DNA from: Peptostreptococcaceae bacterium
GTDB lineage: Bacteria; Bacillota; Clostridia; Peptostreptococcales; Peptostreptococcaceae
DNA length: 64,000 nt
Direction of reading: 5' to 3'
NCBI GenBank assembly: GCA_025210335.1
Contig: JAOARY010000057.1
Location: forward strand, 1 to 64,000
Below, in pieces: positions 46,659 to 56,353 of this stretch. The translations under genes and the position numbers were made by a program. Within the stretch, counting starts at the first letter, position 1, and every line of letters starts with the position of its first letter. A model generated the notes under the pieces. It worked only from the letters and a program-made list of their open reading frames with translations. It searched no databases and was not told the DNA's origin.

Positions 46659-48458
46659 TTATATCTTATATACATTTATCTCTTTTGAAAAATCTTTTGT
46701 TAAATCATTAAATTCTTTAATACTCTTAGTTAAATTTTGAAGTTCATCTGTGTAAGTTGTAACATTAGCACTAACTTCCTCAGAAGATGCTGAATTTTCT
46801 TCAGCAATAGCAGCAAGTGATTCTATATTAGAAAATACTTCATTTATAGATTTCGTTTCACTTTGTAATTTTTTAGCTGTTTGGTACATTCTATTTGCAA
46901 CAGATTTTATATTATCATTTGCTTTACTTGAATTATTAACAGCAAGTGATAGTTTTTCATTTTCTTTTTCTAATATATCATATTGTGTATCTATATCTTC
47001 AACTAATGATGATACACCTGTTACAAGTGCATTTAAATTTCCACTAATTTTTTCTACAGCATTTTGAGTCTCTTCAGCTAAAGTCCTCACTTCTTCTGCT
47101 ACAACAGCAAAACCTCTCCCCATTTCACCAGCTCTAGCAGCTTCTATTGAAGCATTTAATGCAAGTAAATTAGTTTGATATGAAATAGATGATACAAGTT
47201 CTACAACATTAGTTATATCACTTACTTTATCTCTTAACGAATATCCATTTTTCTTAACATTATTAAACGATGACAATATATCAATTAATTTACTAGCCGT
47301 ATCTTCAACATTATTAAATTCAGTTTCAATTTTAGAAATTGAATCTTCTAAATCAGTTTTATTTACTTGTTCTTCTTTTGCCACTGATTTTATAGCTTCT
47401 ACATTATCATCTAATATCGAAACTGATTTTTCAGTTTCTTCAGCTTGACTAACAGCAGCTGTAGCTAATTGTTCTACAATATCTGAAATTTCATCAGATG
47501 TAGTCGACATATTAGAAGCAATTTGATTTAAAGTTCTACTAAATGTACTCATTTCATCTGTTAAACCTTTAAATCCAACAAAATCTCTTTTTAAATGTTC
47601 CTTATATTTATTTAATTCTAAAAATAATTCTTCATAAATATCATTAGTTTCTATATGATTATTCTTAGTATAATCTCTATTTGTTATAGTTTTAAACTCA
47701 TCAAAAATAATATCCATTGGTTTATTTAGAAGCTTGGATGATAATGAAACTGAAAATAATGCAGAAAAAACAGATAAAACATGTGATAAGTTAGATTCTA
47801 TAAAACTTATTGGAAATTCTATAATCGCAAATATAATAGTTGCAAATATAGCTACTTTAAAATTAATATCCTTTATAAAACCTAATGACATTAATTTATT
47901 TAATCTATATTTTTTCTTTTCATAACAAATATAAGGAAATTTTATTTTTATTTTCATCATATCTGATTTCTTTTCAATTTCATCTATCTTTATATTTTCT
48001 TTAAAATATAAGGCTCCTCCCTCTAAAAGCCCCATAAAATAATCAAACATAGCTCTTTTTGATTTATAGGTAAATAAAACTTCATCATCTGAAATATTTT
48101 CCATTTCAAATATAGGAGGTTTGGAACCAGGTATTCTTTTTACTACAATTTCATGTACATCATTCATCGATTTTAAGAAATTATAAAAATTTTCATGCTT
48201 AAAAAAAGCTGGATAATCTTGAGTAAAAGTAACAACATTATCTTTTCCTATTATATTCCATAATTTTTTTTCTTCCATCTTCATTGTATTAGCAATATTT
48301 TTTATTATATTTTTTATAGTTATATCATCAACATCTTCAAATGGACTAAAAGTTTTATTCTTCAAAAGACCCTCTTTTTCCATAGCATTAGCTACTACAT
48401 CTTCAGAAAAGTTTTTCTTACAAGTTTTCATCCATGTAGACACAACTGTTCCTTTCAT
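46659..48458 (-). CDS. H-NOX haem-sensor methyl-accepting chemotaxis protein
   Basis: A 599-residue receptor. Residues 1-185 are an H-NOX domain that aligns without gaps to Caldanaerobacter (T. tengcongensis) H-NOX over the first 140 residues: proximal haem ligand H102 ([11 protein letters not shown]), P115, and the YxSxR porphyrin motif Y131-S133-R135. The distal pocket has W9, N74 and Y140, the hydrogen-bond set that lets that protein bind O2. Two membrane segments lie at ~203-245, then a cytoplasmic MCP domain with tip [20 protein letters not shown]. It should steer movement or gene control by O2 (or NO). ATG follows AGAGGTGG. Single-gene unit. Confidence 0.93.
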   Translation of the reverse strand: MKGTVVSTWMKTCKKNFSEDVVANAMEKEGLLKNKTFSPFEDVDDITIKNIIKNIANTMKMEEKKLWNIIGKDNVVTFTQDYPAFFKHENFYNFLKSMNDVHEIVVKRIPGSKPPIFEMENISDDEVLFTYKSKRAMFDYFMGLLEGGALYFKENIKIDEIEKKSDMMKIKIKFPYICYEKKKYRLNKLMSLGFIKDINFKVAIFATIIFAIIEFPISFIESNLSHVLSVFSALFSVSLSSKLLNKPMDIIFDEFKTITNRDYTKNNHIETNDIYEELFLELNKYKEHLKRDFVGFKGLTDEMSTFSRTLNQIASNMSTTSDEISDIVEQLATAAVSQAEETEKSVSILDDNVEAIKSVAKEEQVNKTDLEDSISKIETEFNNVEDTASKLIDILSSFNNVKKNGYSLRDKVSDITNVVELVSSISYQTNLLALNASIEAARAGEMGRGFAVVAEEVRTLAEETQNAVEKISGNLNALVTGVSSLVEDIDTQYDILEKENEKLSLAVNNSSKANDNIKSVANRMYQTAKKLQSETKSINEVFSNIESLAAIAEENSASSEEVSANVTTYTDELQNLTKSIKEFNDLTKDFSKEINVYKI

Positions 48459-48649
48459 AAAACCACCTCTTATGTATTTATATTCTTATTATTAACCATA
48501 ATTCATATTTATTAAACTTTAATTTAAAATTAAATAAGCTTCTATTATTATATAACAAATTATTTATTTTGTAATCATTATAAATACCTTATTAATTTCA
48601 TAAATAAATTTAATTATCTTTTTATTTATAAAAAAATAATTAAATTAAA

Positions 48650-48696
48650 AAAAGAAGTATTTTAAAACTTCTAACATATTTTAAAATACTCCTTTT
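48650..48696 (-). terminator. Terminator of the dipeptidase gene
   Basis: On the minus strand AAAAGGAGTATTTTAAAA pairs with TTTTAAAATACTTCTTTT (one G-U pair), loop about 11 bases, then U-run. Confidence 0.8.
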
Positions 48697-48739
48697 ATAA
48701 TTTATATTTTTAAGATTAATATATTTTTATCTATATTAA

Positions 48740-50122
48740 TTATTCACATAAGCTAATTATTGCTTTAGCATATATTTCTGTCATTCTTTGTAAACTTTCA
48801 ATAGATATATATTCATTCTTTTGATGCATTGTATCTTTCTCTCCTGGGAATAATGGTCCAAAAGCAACTGCATTTTTCATAGTTCTTGCATATGTGCCAC
48901 CACCAATTACAATTGGTTGACTTTCTTCATCTTTTGTAACATCTCTATAAACATCCATAAGTTTAGTAACAAGTTCATGATCCTTTTCCATATATAATGG
49001 TTTTGCATGTTCATCTTCTACTAACTCAATTCCATAATTAGATATAACTTTTCTCATTCCATCAAATACTTGTTTATCATCTTTTGTAACAGGATATCTA
49101 ATATTAACTTTTAAATTGATATCTTCATTTTCTATATTAATCATTCCAACATTAAATACTAGTTCCCCCGATATATCATCTTTAAGTCCACAACCAATTG
49201 ATTTTCCATTAACTTCTTCATTTATAGTTTCTTTATAGAATCTTATAAATTTATTAATATCATTATCATTTGATATTATTTCATTTAAAGCATCTAATAA
49301 TATAGTTATCGCATTAACACCTTTTTTAGGTGTACTACCATGTGCTGATATACCTTTTGCAATTATTTTTATTTCACCATTTTTATTTTCCATAGATAAA
49401 TTATCATTTTTAGAAATAAGTGTTTGTATATTATTTAAAATATTATCATTTTTTAATTTTAAAATAGCATAAGCACCATCAGGAACCATATTAGGTGCAT
49501 TTCCACCTTTTATATCTAATATTTTAAAATTATCATCTTCCATATCTTCTAATTTCTTTTTAAGATCAAATATCAATATACCCATTTCTCCATGTATTAC
49601 TGGAAAATCTGCATCTGGAGTAAATGCCATATCTGGTTCTTTTTCTTTAGTTAAATAATATTCTATTCCTTTAGAACCTGTCTCTTCATTTGTTCCAAAT
49701 ATAATTCTTACTTTCTTATTTAGCTTAACTCCCATGTCATCAACTATTTTCATAGCGTACATAGCAGCAACAGCAGGTCCTTTGTCATCAATAGTTCCTC
49801 TACCAAATATTTTACCATCTTCCACAGCACCTGAATATGGTCCATGATTCCAACCTTCCCCTTCTGGCACAACATCTAAGTGACATAATATACCTAAAGT
49901 TTCATCTTGTTCTCCTAAATCTGCATGTCCTGCATAGTTATCTATATTTTTAATTTTAAATCCTTTTTCTTTACAAAGTTCCAAAGCTTTATCTAATGCT
50001 TTAGCAGGTCCATTACCAAATGGCATATTGTCTACTTTTTCTTCTTCAACACTCTTTATCTTTATAAGCTCCACCAAATCATTAATCATATCATCTTTAT
50101 ACTTGTCTATGTATTTTTTCAT
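48740..50122 (-). CDS. pepV: PepV-type M20 dipeptidase
   Basis: A 460-residue di-zinc peptidase that cleaves dipeptides, often with unusual N-terminal residues. Metal ligands: H in LCHLDVVPEGEGW, the bridging Asp in FGRGTIDDKGP, the catalytic Glu pair in GTNEETGSKGIEY, D in TPDADFPV, and the C-terminal His in TMHQKNEYIS. The lid domain starts ISAHGSTPKKGVNA. ATG follows GGGGGAG inside the end of the small membrane gene (26-base overlap). It belongs to a group with PqqD-like, membrane and OPT genes, consistent with peptide use. Confidence 0.9.
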   Translation of the reverse strand: MKKYIDKYKDDMINDLVELIKIKSVEEEKVDNMPFGNGPAKALDKALELCKEKGFKIKNIDNYAGHADLGEQDETLGILCHLDVVPEGEGWNHGPYSGAVEDGKIFGRGTIDDKGPAVAAMYAMKIVDDMGVKLNKKVRIIFGTNEETGSKGIEYYLTKEKEPDMAFTPDADFPVIHGEMGILIFDLKKKLEDMEDDNFKILDIKGGNAPNMVPDGAYAILKLKNDNILNNIQTLISKNDNLSMENKNGEIKIIAKGISAHGSTPKKGVNAITILLDALNEIISNDNDINKFIRFYKETINEEVNGKSIGCGLKDDISGELVFNVGMINIENEDINLKVNIRYPVTKDDKQVFDGMRKVISNYGIELVEDEHAKPLYMEKDHELVTKLMDVYRDVTKDEESQPIVIGGGTYARTMKNAVAFGPLFPGEKDTMHQKNEYISIESLQRMTEIYAKAIISLCE

Positions 50123-50480
50123 CGTAAAACTCCCCCTTTGTATTTTTTAAAGTATAATATTTTTTATTTTCTTTACTATACAGTACTATTATATTCCTTT
50201 TTAGTAAATCTGTTAAAAGAATTTTTGTGAACTTTTTGTAATCTTTTAAATAAACATATCTTAAAGTATTAAAATCAAAGACTTTTAATTTTTCTAATTC
50301 CTTTAATATCTCATACTCTGTTCTTTTTTGAACTTTTAATATTTTTAATATTTTTCTTTTACTTTTTGATAAAAATTTCTTTGTTAATATATATTCTCGA
50401 TTAGCTCTTTTATAAAATAAGATCAAAAATACGAAAGAAGTCAAAAAAGCACTTAGCAATACACCTTTAAAAAAAATCAA
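50097..50480 (-). CDS. Small membrane protein of unknown function
   Basis: I do not recognise this 127-residue protein. It has one membrane segment right at the N-terminus (FFKGVLLSAFLTSFVFLILF) and a cytoplasmic Lys-rich part of about 95 residues. That part looks like a winged helix: KILKILKVQKRTEYEILKEL then LLKRNIIVLYSKENKKYY. The longest frame begins in the PqqD-like gene at a TTG with no ribosome site; TTG 50480 is 6 bases after AGGAGG and puts the membrane segment at the start. It overlaps pepV and follows the PqqD-like gene. Confidence 0.65.
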   Translation of the reverse strand: MIFFKGVLLSAFLTSFVFLILFYKRANREYILTKKFLSKSKRKILKILKVQKRTEYEILKELEKLKVFDFNTLRYVYLKDYKKFTKILLTDLLKRNIIVLYSKENKKYYTLKNTKGEFYDEKIHRQV

Positions 50481-50526
50481 ATTATACCTCCTTTGTAATA
50501 TATACTCTTTATTTATAATAAGTTTT

Positions 50527-50856
50527 TTACTCAATAATTTCTATTATTTTATTTTTTCTAAGTATTTCAATATAATTTATAAGTCTTTCATAAAGAGGTT
50601 CTGCTTTTTTTTCAAATTTCAACTTCACTTCCTCACCAATATCATAAATATTTTTATCCCCATCTATATTTTTAAGAACAAATGAACCCATATCATCTAA
50701 ATGTAGTTTGTAGTTTAAACTACTTTTTAATATCTTAGCAATTATTTTTTCATAAAATTTTTCCTTAGGTATTATAACGATTAACTTTCCATCTTGTTCT
50801 TCAAAATTAATTCTAGAATTTAATTTTGGTATGTATTCCAAGTAATTTTTATCCAT
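50527..50856 (-). CDS. PqqD-like protein (RRE-fold)
   Basis: A 109-residue protein with the PqqD family look: beta hairpin EEQDGKLIVIIPKE, then KLHLDDMGSFVLKNIDGDKNIYDI (the conserved LDxxGxxvw.lidG core) and a helical C-terminus. PqqD proteins and RiPP recognition elements bind leader peptides for radical SAM enzymes. No radical SAM or precursor peptide gene is seen beside it. Start ATG follows AGGAGG. It probably forms an operon with the two genes downstream. Function here unknown. Confidence 0.75.
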   Translation of the reverse strand: MDKNYLEYIPKLNSRINFEEQDGKLIVIIPKEKFYEKIIAKILKSSLNYKLHLDDMGSFVLKNIDGDKNIYDIGEEVKLKFEKKAEPLYERLINYIEILRKNKIIEIIE

Positions 50857-50976
50857 TTTTTCCTCCTAAAATAAAGGGCTATCGCAATAGTTATATATAA
50901 TATATTAATATTTTATATAAACATAAGTATATTATACATAACTTAATACAACAGCCTCTTTTTATTTATATTTTAG

Positions 50977-51672
50977 CTAATCTTTTTTTAATAATGAAAC
51001 TCTAAGTAAACTATATGTCAGTATTATAAATGCTATTAAAGCTCCATATTTACCAATTGAAAATGAAGATAAATTTATAATATCTGAAACACTACTTCCA
51101 TTTGAAAGTGGTATAATTGCAAATACAGCCAATAATATACCAATTAAACCCTCTCCAGCTATAAGTCCTGAAGAATATAATATTCCACCTTCTATTTTCT
51201 CTTTTAAACTTTCTTTAATATTTTCTTTTTTCTCTTTATCTAATTTTCTATCTATTAAACCTCTTACAATACCACCAACCATTATAGGTGTGCTCAAATG
51301 TATTGGTAAATATAATCCAACAGCAAAAGGAAGAACCGGAATTCCAAGTAACTCTACAGCAAGACCAATACCCGCACCAGTAAATACAAATGCCCAAGGT
51401 AAATTACCGTTCATAACACCTTCTATTACAAGTTTCATTAAAGTAGCTTGAGGTGCAGGAAGTTCTTTTGACCCAAATCCCCATGCATTATTTAATAATA
51501 CTAAAACCCATCCTATAACAAGCGCTGATGCAACAGCCCCTATAAGTTCTCCTATTTGTTGCTTTTTAGGTGTTGCACCTACTAAAAATCCTGTTTTTAA
51601 ATCTTGAGAAGTATCCCCAGCCATAGCAGCAACTATACATATAACAGCACCAACAGAAAGTGTAGCTATCAT
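50977..51672 (-). pseudogene. OPT-family oligopeptide transporter, C-terminal part after in-frame stop
   Basis: The 231 residues starting MIATLSVGAVICIVAAMAGD continue the OPT protein encoded upstream in the same frame; only the codons TAA and GGT separate the two parts. AGDTSQDLKTGFLVGATPKKQQIGE is a core OPT signature that intact proteins carry in mid-chain. The ATG has no ribosome site of its own (TAAGGT touches it). So this half is made only by stop read-through, by re-initiation, or not at all. A hairpin with AAAGAGGCT/AGCCCTTT arms may end the transcript near 50875-50970. Confidence 0.75.
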
Positions 51673-51675
51673 ACC

Positions 51676-52941
51676 TTATGGTCCTTCAATACCCATAGAT
51701 TTAAAAATAATAGCAGTAATTAAAAGAGTCGCTATTGTCATTCCTGATACAGGATTTGATGAACTACCAACAAGTCCAACTAATCTTGAAGAAACAGTTG
51801 CAAAGAAAAATCCAAATATAGCAATCAAAAGTGCTCCACCTATTCCAACTGGAACTAAAGGTGTAAACATCATTATTATAACTAATATAACTATACCTAA
51901 AACAACATATTTCATTGGCATATCAATATCTGTTCTTTCTTCTTTAGTTTGTAAACTAGCTTTAAAACCAGAAAGTGCAGCTTTAAAAGTCGTTATTATA
52001 AGTGGTAATGATTTTATAAGACTTATAATTCCACCAAAAGCAACCGCTCCAGCACCTACATATCTAATATAATTATCCCAAACTCCCCAGTAACCAAGTT
52101 CTAAAATAGGAACCGAAGCGGGATATAATGGTCCATCCATCATATGTCCAAATGATATTATCATAGGAATTATTGCAATCCAACCAACTATTGCACCAGA
52201 AAGCATATAAGCTGAAATTTTAGGTCCAATTATAAAACCCACTCCAAGTAAAGCAGGTAGTACATCTCCACCAATAGCAGCTCCTTCATATCCCTTTATC
52301 TCCCACTCTATTTCACTAGGAAAAAGTTTAAGCCCATCTGCTATAAATTTATATGCTGATCCTATAAAAAGCCCATAAAATACAGTTGATGCTTTTGAAC
52401 CACCAACTTCTCCAGCAACTAAAACTTCAGCACATGCAGTACCTTCAGGATAAGGAAGTACACCATGCTCATTTACTATAAGAGCTTTTCTTAAAGGCAC
52501 CATTAATAAAACACCTAAAACCCCACCAATTAGGGATATTGTCATTATTCTTAAAAAGCTTGGATCTCCAAGACCTAATTCTTTTGACCATATAAATAAA
52601 GCTGGTAATGTAAATATAGCCCCTGCTGCAAGTGATTCTCCAGCAGAACCAATTGTTTGAACCATATTATTTTCAAGTATAGATTCTTTTTTTAGTATTC
52701 CTCTTATTATTCCCATAGATATAACAGCTGCTGGGATAGAAGCACTTATAGTCATACCTACTCTAAGTCCTAAATATGCATTAGCCGCACCAAATACAAT
52801 AGCTAAAAGAATACCTACAACAATTGAAGTTCCAGTAAATTCAGGCATAACTTTATTTGCTGGTATAAATGGTATATACTTTTCATTTGGTTTTGGTCTA
52901 TAAGCCGATTCTTTAAGACCAACTTTTTGTTTTTGTGACAT
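51676..52941 (-). pseudogene. OPT-family oligopeptide transporter, N-terminal part ending at in-frame TAA
   Basis: The first 421 residues of an OPT transporter (intact members are about 640-650 long, matching 421 + 1 + 1 + 231). PFIPANKVMPEFTGTSIVVG, GAANAYLGLRVGMTISASIPA and LPYPEGTACAEVL are family signatures; about ten membrane segments are present. It ends ...SMGIEGP then TAA (51676-51678). No frameshift is needed to continue, so one base change (for example AAA or GAA to TAA) explains the break. Both halves look well conserved, so the mutation is recent, or it is a sequencing error, or the stop is read through. Start ATG follows AGGAGG. Confidence 0.78.
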
Positions 52942-53083
52942 TTTAATCCTCCTATTTTAATTTTTTTTGATTTATTTCATATATTCAAAATATTTAAAAT
53001 ATTATAATTAAAAAATCAATATATAATATATTTTAGTAAAAAAAGTTATTATATATAAATATATAAAATAAATCCACTAATTT

Positions 53084-53091
53084 TTATACCC
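53084..53091 (-). promoter_or_regulatory. GGGTATAA element upstream of the OPT gene
   Basis: TAGGGTATAAA on the minus strand, 143 bases before the OPT start. Exact copy of the recurrent element. Confidence 0.4.
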
Positions 53092-53139
53092 TAAGTATAA
53101 AACTAATATTCTAAAAATAATTACTAAATATATTTTTAT

Positions 53140-53147
53140 GGGTATAA
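53140..53147 (+). promoter_or_regulatory. GGGTATAA element upstream of motA
   Basis: ATGGGTATAAA on the plus strand, 211 bases before the motA start. The only plus-strand copy, and it too faces its gene. Confidence 0.4.
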
Positions 53148-53357
53148 AATTTACAAGTTTATCATTAATATTTATATAAAAGAGTTTTTTTATTAGTATA
53201 ATTTATTCATTTATATAAATTTATTAATAAAACTTTGTACCTAATATTTATTATTTTTTAGAGAATTATTCTAATTGCAAAGTTTTTATGATAAAATTCT
53301 TTTAGGTTTTAAATTATTAAATAAATTTATAACCTTTTAAAAATTAGGAGGTATATT

Positions 53358-54185
53358 ATGGAGTTTGAAAAAAAACCATTTAAATTTTTTATAGTCATAT
53401 TAACATTAGGATTAATAGTACATGCACTTGTAGATTCAATCAGTTTAAGATCTCTTTTTAATCTTAAGGCATTTGAAATAATAGTTGCTGGAATTATAAT
53501 TTCAATCATAATCAGTTTTTCTTTTGAAAATTTGATTTATACAATAAAAACAATAAAAAAATCTTTTAAATATGAAATTGATTATTATAAAGATATTTAT
53601 AAAATTTATAATCTTTCTATAAAAATTAAAAAAAGCGGAAATTTATCTGTACAAAATGAAATGGAAGAAGAAAGTGATATATTTATGAAAAATGCACTTT
53701 CTATGATTGCTGATTCTAAAACAGAAGAAGATATAATAAGTATAATAGATTCAGATATAGAATCTCGTAAAATCAATTTATACATCCCTTATAATGTAAT
53801 GAAATTAATAGCACATGTTTCTCCTGCATTTGGGCTTATTGGAACTTTAATTGGTCTTATATCGTTATTATCAGATCTTACAAACCCAGCACTTATAATG
53901 GATTCTATGGCCGCAGCACTAGTAAGTACATTATACGGAAGTATGATTGCAAATTTCTTAGCTGTACCACTTATGAATAGAATTAAAAATTATATAGATA
54001 AAAATATGTTAAGATACAGAATTATAAAAGAAGGTATTATATTACTTTCAAAAAATGATTCACCAAGAAATGTATTTGATAAGATGAATGTAATGTTAGA
54101 AGAATCAAATAGATTGGAATATCCAAATGAACCTATTTTTAGAATTGAAGAAAGGGTAGAAAATTATTATGAAGAAGTCCAATAA
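53358..54185 (+). CDS. motA: Flagellar motor stator protein MotA
   Basis: A 275-residue membrane protein with four membrane segments. Two are near the N-terminus (~8-28 and ~38-58), with a large cytoplasmic loop between the second and third. The other two are in VMKLIAHVSPAFGLIGTLIGLISLL and MAAALVSTLYGSMIANFLAVPL, which carry the Pro and Gly residues of the MotA/ExbB ion path. It forms the stator ring with MotB, encoded just downstream and overlapping by 17 bases. ATG follows TAGGAGG. No flagellar structural gene is in the window. Confidence 0.9.
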   Translation: MEFEKKPFKFFIVILTLGLIVHALVDSISLRSLFNLKAFEIIVAGIIISIIISFSFENLIYTIKTIKKSFKYEIDYYKDIYKIYNLSIKIKKSGNLSVQNEMEEESDIFMKNALSMIADSKTEEDIISIIDSDIESRKINLYIPYNVMKLIAHVSPAFGLIGTLIGLISLLSDLTNPALIMDSMAAALVSTLYGSMIANFLAVPLMNRIKNYIDKNMLRYRIIKEGIILLSKNDSPRNVFDKMNVMLEESNRLEYPNEPIFRIEERVENYYEEVQ

Positions 54186-54888
54186 TCTTTTTACTGATAA
54201 TAACGAAATTGAAATAGAAGGTATTGACAGTTGGCTTATTACATATAGTGATATGATAACTATTATACTATGCTTTTTCATATTATTCTTTTATTATTCA
54301 GAGGGTCAAGTATCTATTTTATCAGAAGTTAAAGACTCACTATCTACAAAAGTTGAATCTTTACAAAAAGAAAATAAAGAATTAAAGCAAGATAATGAGA
54401 AATTATCCTCTGTATTATTTGATATAAAAAATATAGAAGAAGATTTAAAAACTTCAAATAACGATTTTGTAAAAAAATTAAAAGAAAAAAATATGCTTGA
54501 TAATATAGAGCTTAAAGAAACTAAAAAAGGTCTTCTTATAAGATTTAAAGACAATGTCCTTTTTACATCGGCTAGTGCAAATATTTCTGATTTTGGACTT
54601 GAGATATTAAAAGAAATTGGAAAGGATCTCAATAAAATAAATAATAAAATATTAGTTGAAGGACATACTGATAATATTCCTATAAACAGTTTGAAATATT
54701 CTTCAAATTGGGAACTCTCTAGTGCTAGAGCTATTAATGTAGTTAATTTTTTATCCAAAGAATTGGATATAGATAGTTCTAGATTTTCTGTGAGTGGCTA
54801 TGGTTCTACAACTCCAATTGCAGATAATAAAACTAAAGATGGAAGAGCTAAAAATAGAAGAATAGAAATAGTTATATTAAATAAATAA
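54169..54888 (+). CDS. motB: Flagellar motor stator protein MotB
   Basis: A 239-residue protein: short N-terminus, one membrane helix (~22-42) with the ion-carrying Asp D28 in SWLITYSDMITI, a coiled-coil segment (~50-100, about twice as long as a minimal plug-linker), and an OmpA-type peptidoglycan-binding domain (EGHTDNIPINS, NWELSSARAINVV, GYGSTTPIADN, GRAKNRRIEI). With MotA it turns ion flow into torque. It overlaps motA and ends at a strong terminator. Confidence 0.93.
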   Translation: MKKSNNLFTDNNEIEIEGIDSWLITYSDMITIILCFFILFFYYSEGQVSILSEVKDSLSTKVESLQKENKELKQDNEKLSSVLFDIKNIEEDLKTSNNDFVKKLKEKNMLDNIELKETKKGLLIRFKDNVLFTSASANISDFGLEILKEIGKDLNKINNKILVEGHTDNIPINSLKYSSNWELSSARAINVVNFLSKELDIDSSRFSVSGYGSTTPIADNKTKDGRAKNRRIEIVILNK

Positions 54889-54894
54889 AATTAC

Positions 54895-54931
54895 AAAAAA
54901 GGTTGATTCAAAATTTGAATCAACCTTTTTA
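54895..54931. terminator. Bidirectional terminator motB / fprA
   Basis: GGTTGATTCAAA (54901-54912) and TTTGAATCAACC (54914-54925) form a near-perfect palindrome flanked by A6 and T5. Confidence 0.88.
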
Positions 54932-54946
54932 TATCTATTCCTTTAT

Positions 54947-56149
54947 TTATCTTTCTGATATAAGCTTTTTAGCCATTTCTTTAGCCATTTGTTCGCATTT
55001 ATCAAATTGCTCCGTTTTTGGTGAAGATTTTGCTTCTACTGATTCACCTATCTTTTCCCAATTTATTCTTTCTTGGAATTTGTCTAAATTCGAAACTCCA
55101 CCACCACTCCAAGATGATGTACCAAATACACCTAAATATCTATCTTTAAGCTGAGAATTCTCTATTTTAGATATAACAGTCTCCATAGAAGGGAATAACT
55201 TAGTATTGTAAGCACAAGAACCAAGAATAACACCTTTAAATCTCCATATATCACTTATTATATATGATACATGAGTCTTTGAAGCATCATATATTCTAAT
55301 ATTTTTAATTCCTTCTTCTGATAATTTTCTAGCTATAAAATCAGCCATTTTTTGTGTATTTCCATACATAGAACCATAAACTATTACTACACCTTCTTCA
55401 GTTTCTGCTTTTGACCATCTATCATAATTTTCTATTATACAATTAGGATTAGTTCTCCAAACAGGCCCATGAGTTGGTGCAATTACTTTAAACTCTAGAT
55501 TTAAATCTGTAAGTTTTTTAAGTGCTCTTTGAACCATAGGACCAAATTTTCCAACTATATTAGAATAATATCTTCTTATCTCATCCATATAAAATTCTAA
55601 ATTAACTTCATCATCGAAAACTCCACCATCTAAAGTTCCAAATCCACCAAAAGCATCTGCTGAAAATAAAATCTTAGAAGTTTCATCATAAGTCATCATA
55701 GTTTCTGGCCAATGAACCATTGGTGTTAAATAAAATCTAAGTTTATGTTCTCCTAAATCTAATAAATCTCCATCTTTTATAACATGATAATTATCCATCT
55801 TACCATAGAAATTTTCTAGGAAAGTAAAAGTTTTAGTATTTCCAACAATTTTTACATCTGGATACTTTGCTTTTACTGCTTTTATAGCTCCTGAGTGATC
55901 TGGTTCCATATGATTTATTATCATATAATCAACTTGCTTTTCACCTATTATACTTTCTATTTTTTCTAAATAAGCATCCATTTTGCTATTTTTAACAGTA
56001 TCTAAAATAGCAACCTTTTCATCATTTATAAGATATGAATTATAAGATACTCCTTTATCTAAAGGCCATAAATTTTCAAATAAATATGTCTCTCTATCAT
56101 TTACACCTATCCAATGTACTTTTTCATTTATCGCAACTGTATTTACCAT
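54947..56149 (-). CDS. fprA: A-type flavoprotein / flavodiiron O2 (or NO) reductase
   Basis: A 400-residue enzyme: metallo-beta-lactamase-like diiron domain (1-250) and flavodoxin domain (~255-400). Diiron ligands include H80-x-E82-x-D84-H85, H146 in MVHWPETMM, an Asp in LFSADAFGGFG and a His in APTHGPVW. The FMN loop is VYGSMYGNTQKMADF. It reduces O2 to water (or NO to N2O) with electrons from rubredoxin. ATG 56149 is 7 bases after AGGAGG; the frame upstream is discarded. Neighbour to a ferritin-like protein, both fitting oxygen defence. Confidence 0.94.
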   Translation of the reverse strand: MVNTVAINEKVHWIGVNDRETYLFENLWPLDKGVSYNSYLINDEKVAILDTVKNSKMDAYLEKIESIIGEKQVDYMIINHMEPDHSGAIKAVKAKYPDVKIVGNTKTFTFLENFYGKMDNYHVIKDGDLLDLGEHKLRFYLTPMVHWPETMMTYDETSKILFSADAFGGFGTLDGGVFDDEVNLEFYMDEIRRYYSNIVGKFGPMVQRALKKLTDLNLEFKVIAPTHGPVWRTNPNCIIENYDRWSKAETEEGVVIVYGSMYGNTQKMADFIARKLSEEGIKNIRIYDASKTHVSYIISDIWRFKGVILGSCAYNTKLFPSMETVISKIENSQLKDRYLGVFGTSSWSGGGVSNLDKFQERINWEKIGESVEAKSSPKTEQFDKCEQMAKEMAKKLISER

Positions 56150-56353
56150 GGTAATACCTCCTAAATATAATTGTTTTATTTTTATAATCATTTCAACATA
56201 GTTAATATTATATCATCATAATTAAAATATTTAAAGATTATAAATATAAAAATAACAAAAAAATAAAAGATATCTTAAAATTTTAATACTTATAGACAAA
56301 TATATTTATTTACCTAAAGATTAATTTCAAAATATCTTTTATATATCTTTCTT

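Larger units (their letters stand above)
52942..53357. other. Divergent spacer between OPT and motA (416 bp)
   Basis: Nearly all A+T. It holds two GGGTATAA elements pointing away from each other: 53084-53091 toward OPT and 53140-53147 toward motA. A 9-bp inverted pair AAAACTTTG (53229-53237) and CAAAGTTTT (53278-53286) lies upstream of motA. No gene seen. I could not find a convincing sigma-28 promoter for motA. Confidence 0.6.
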
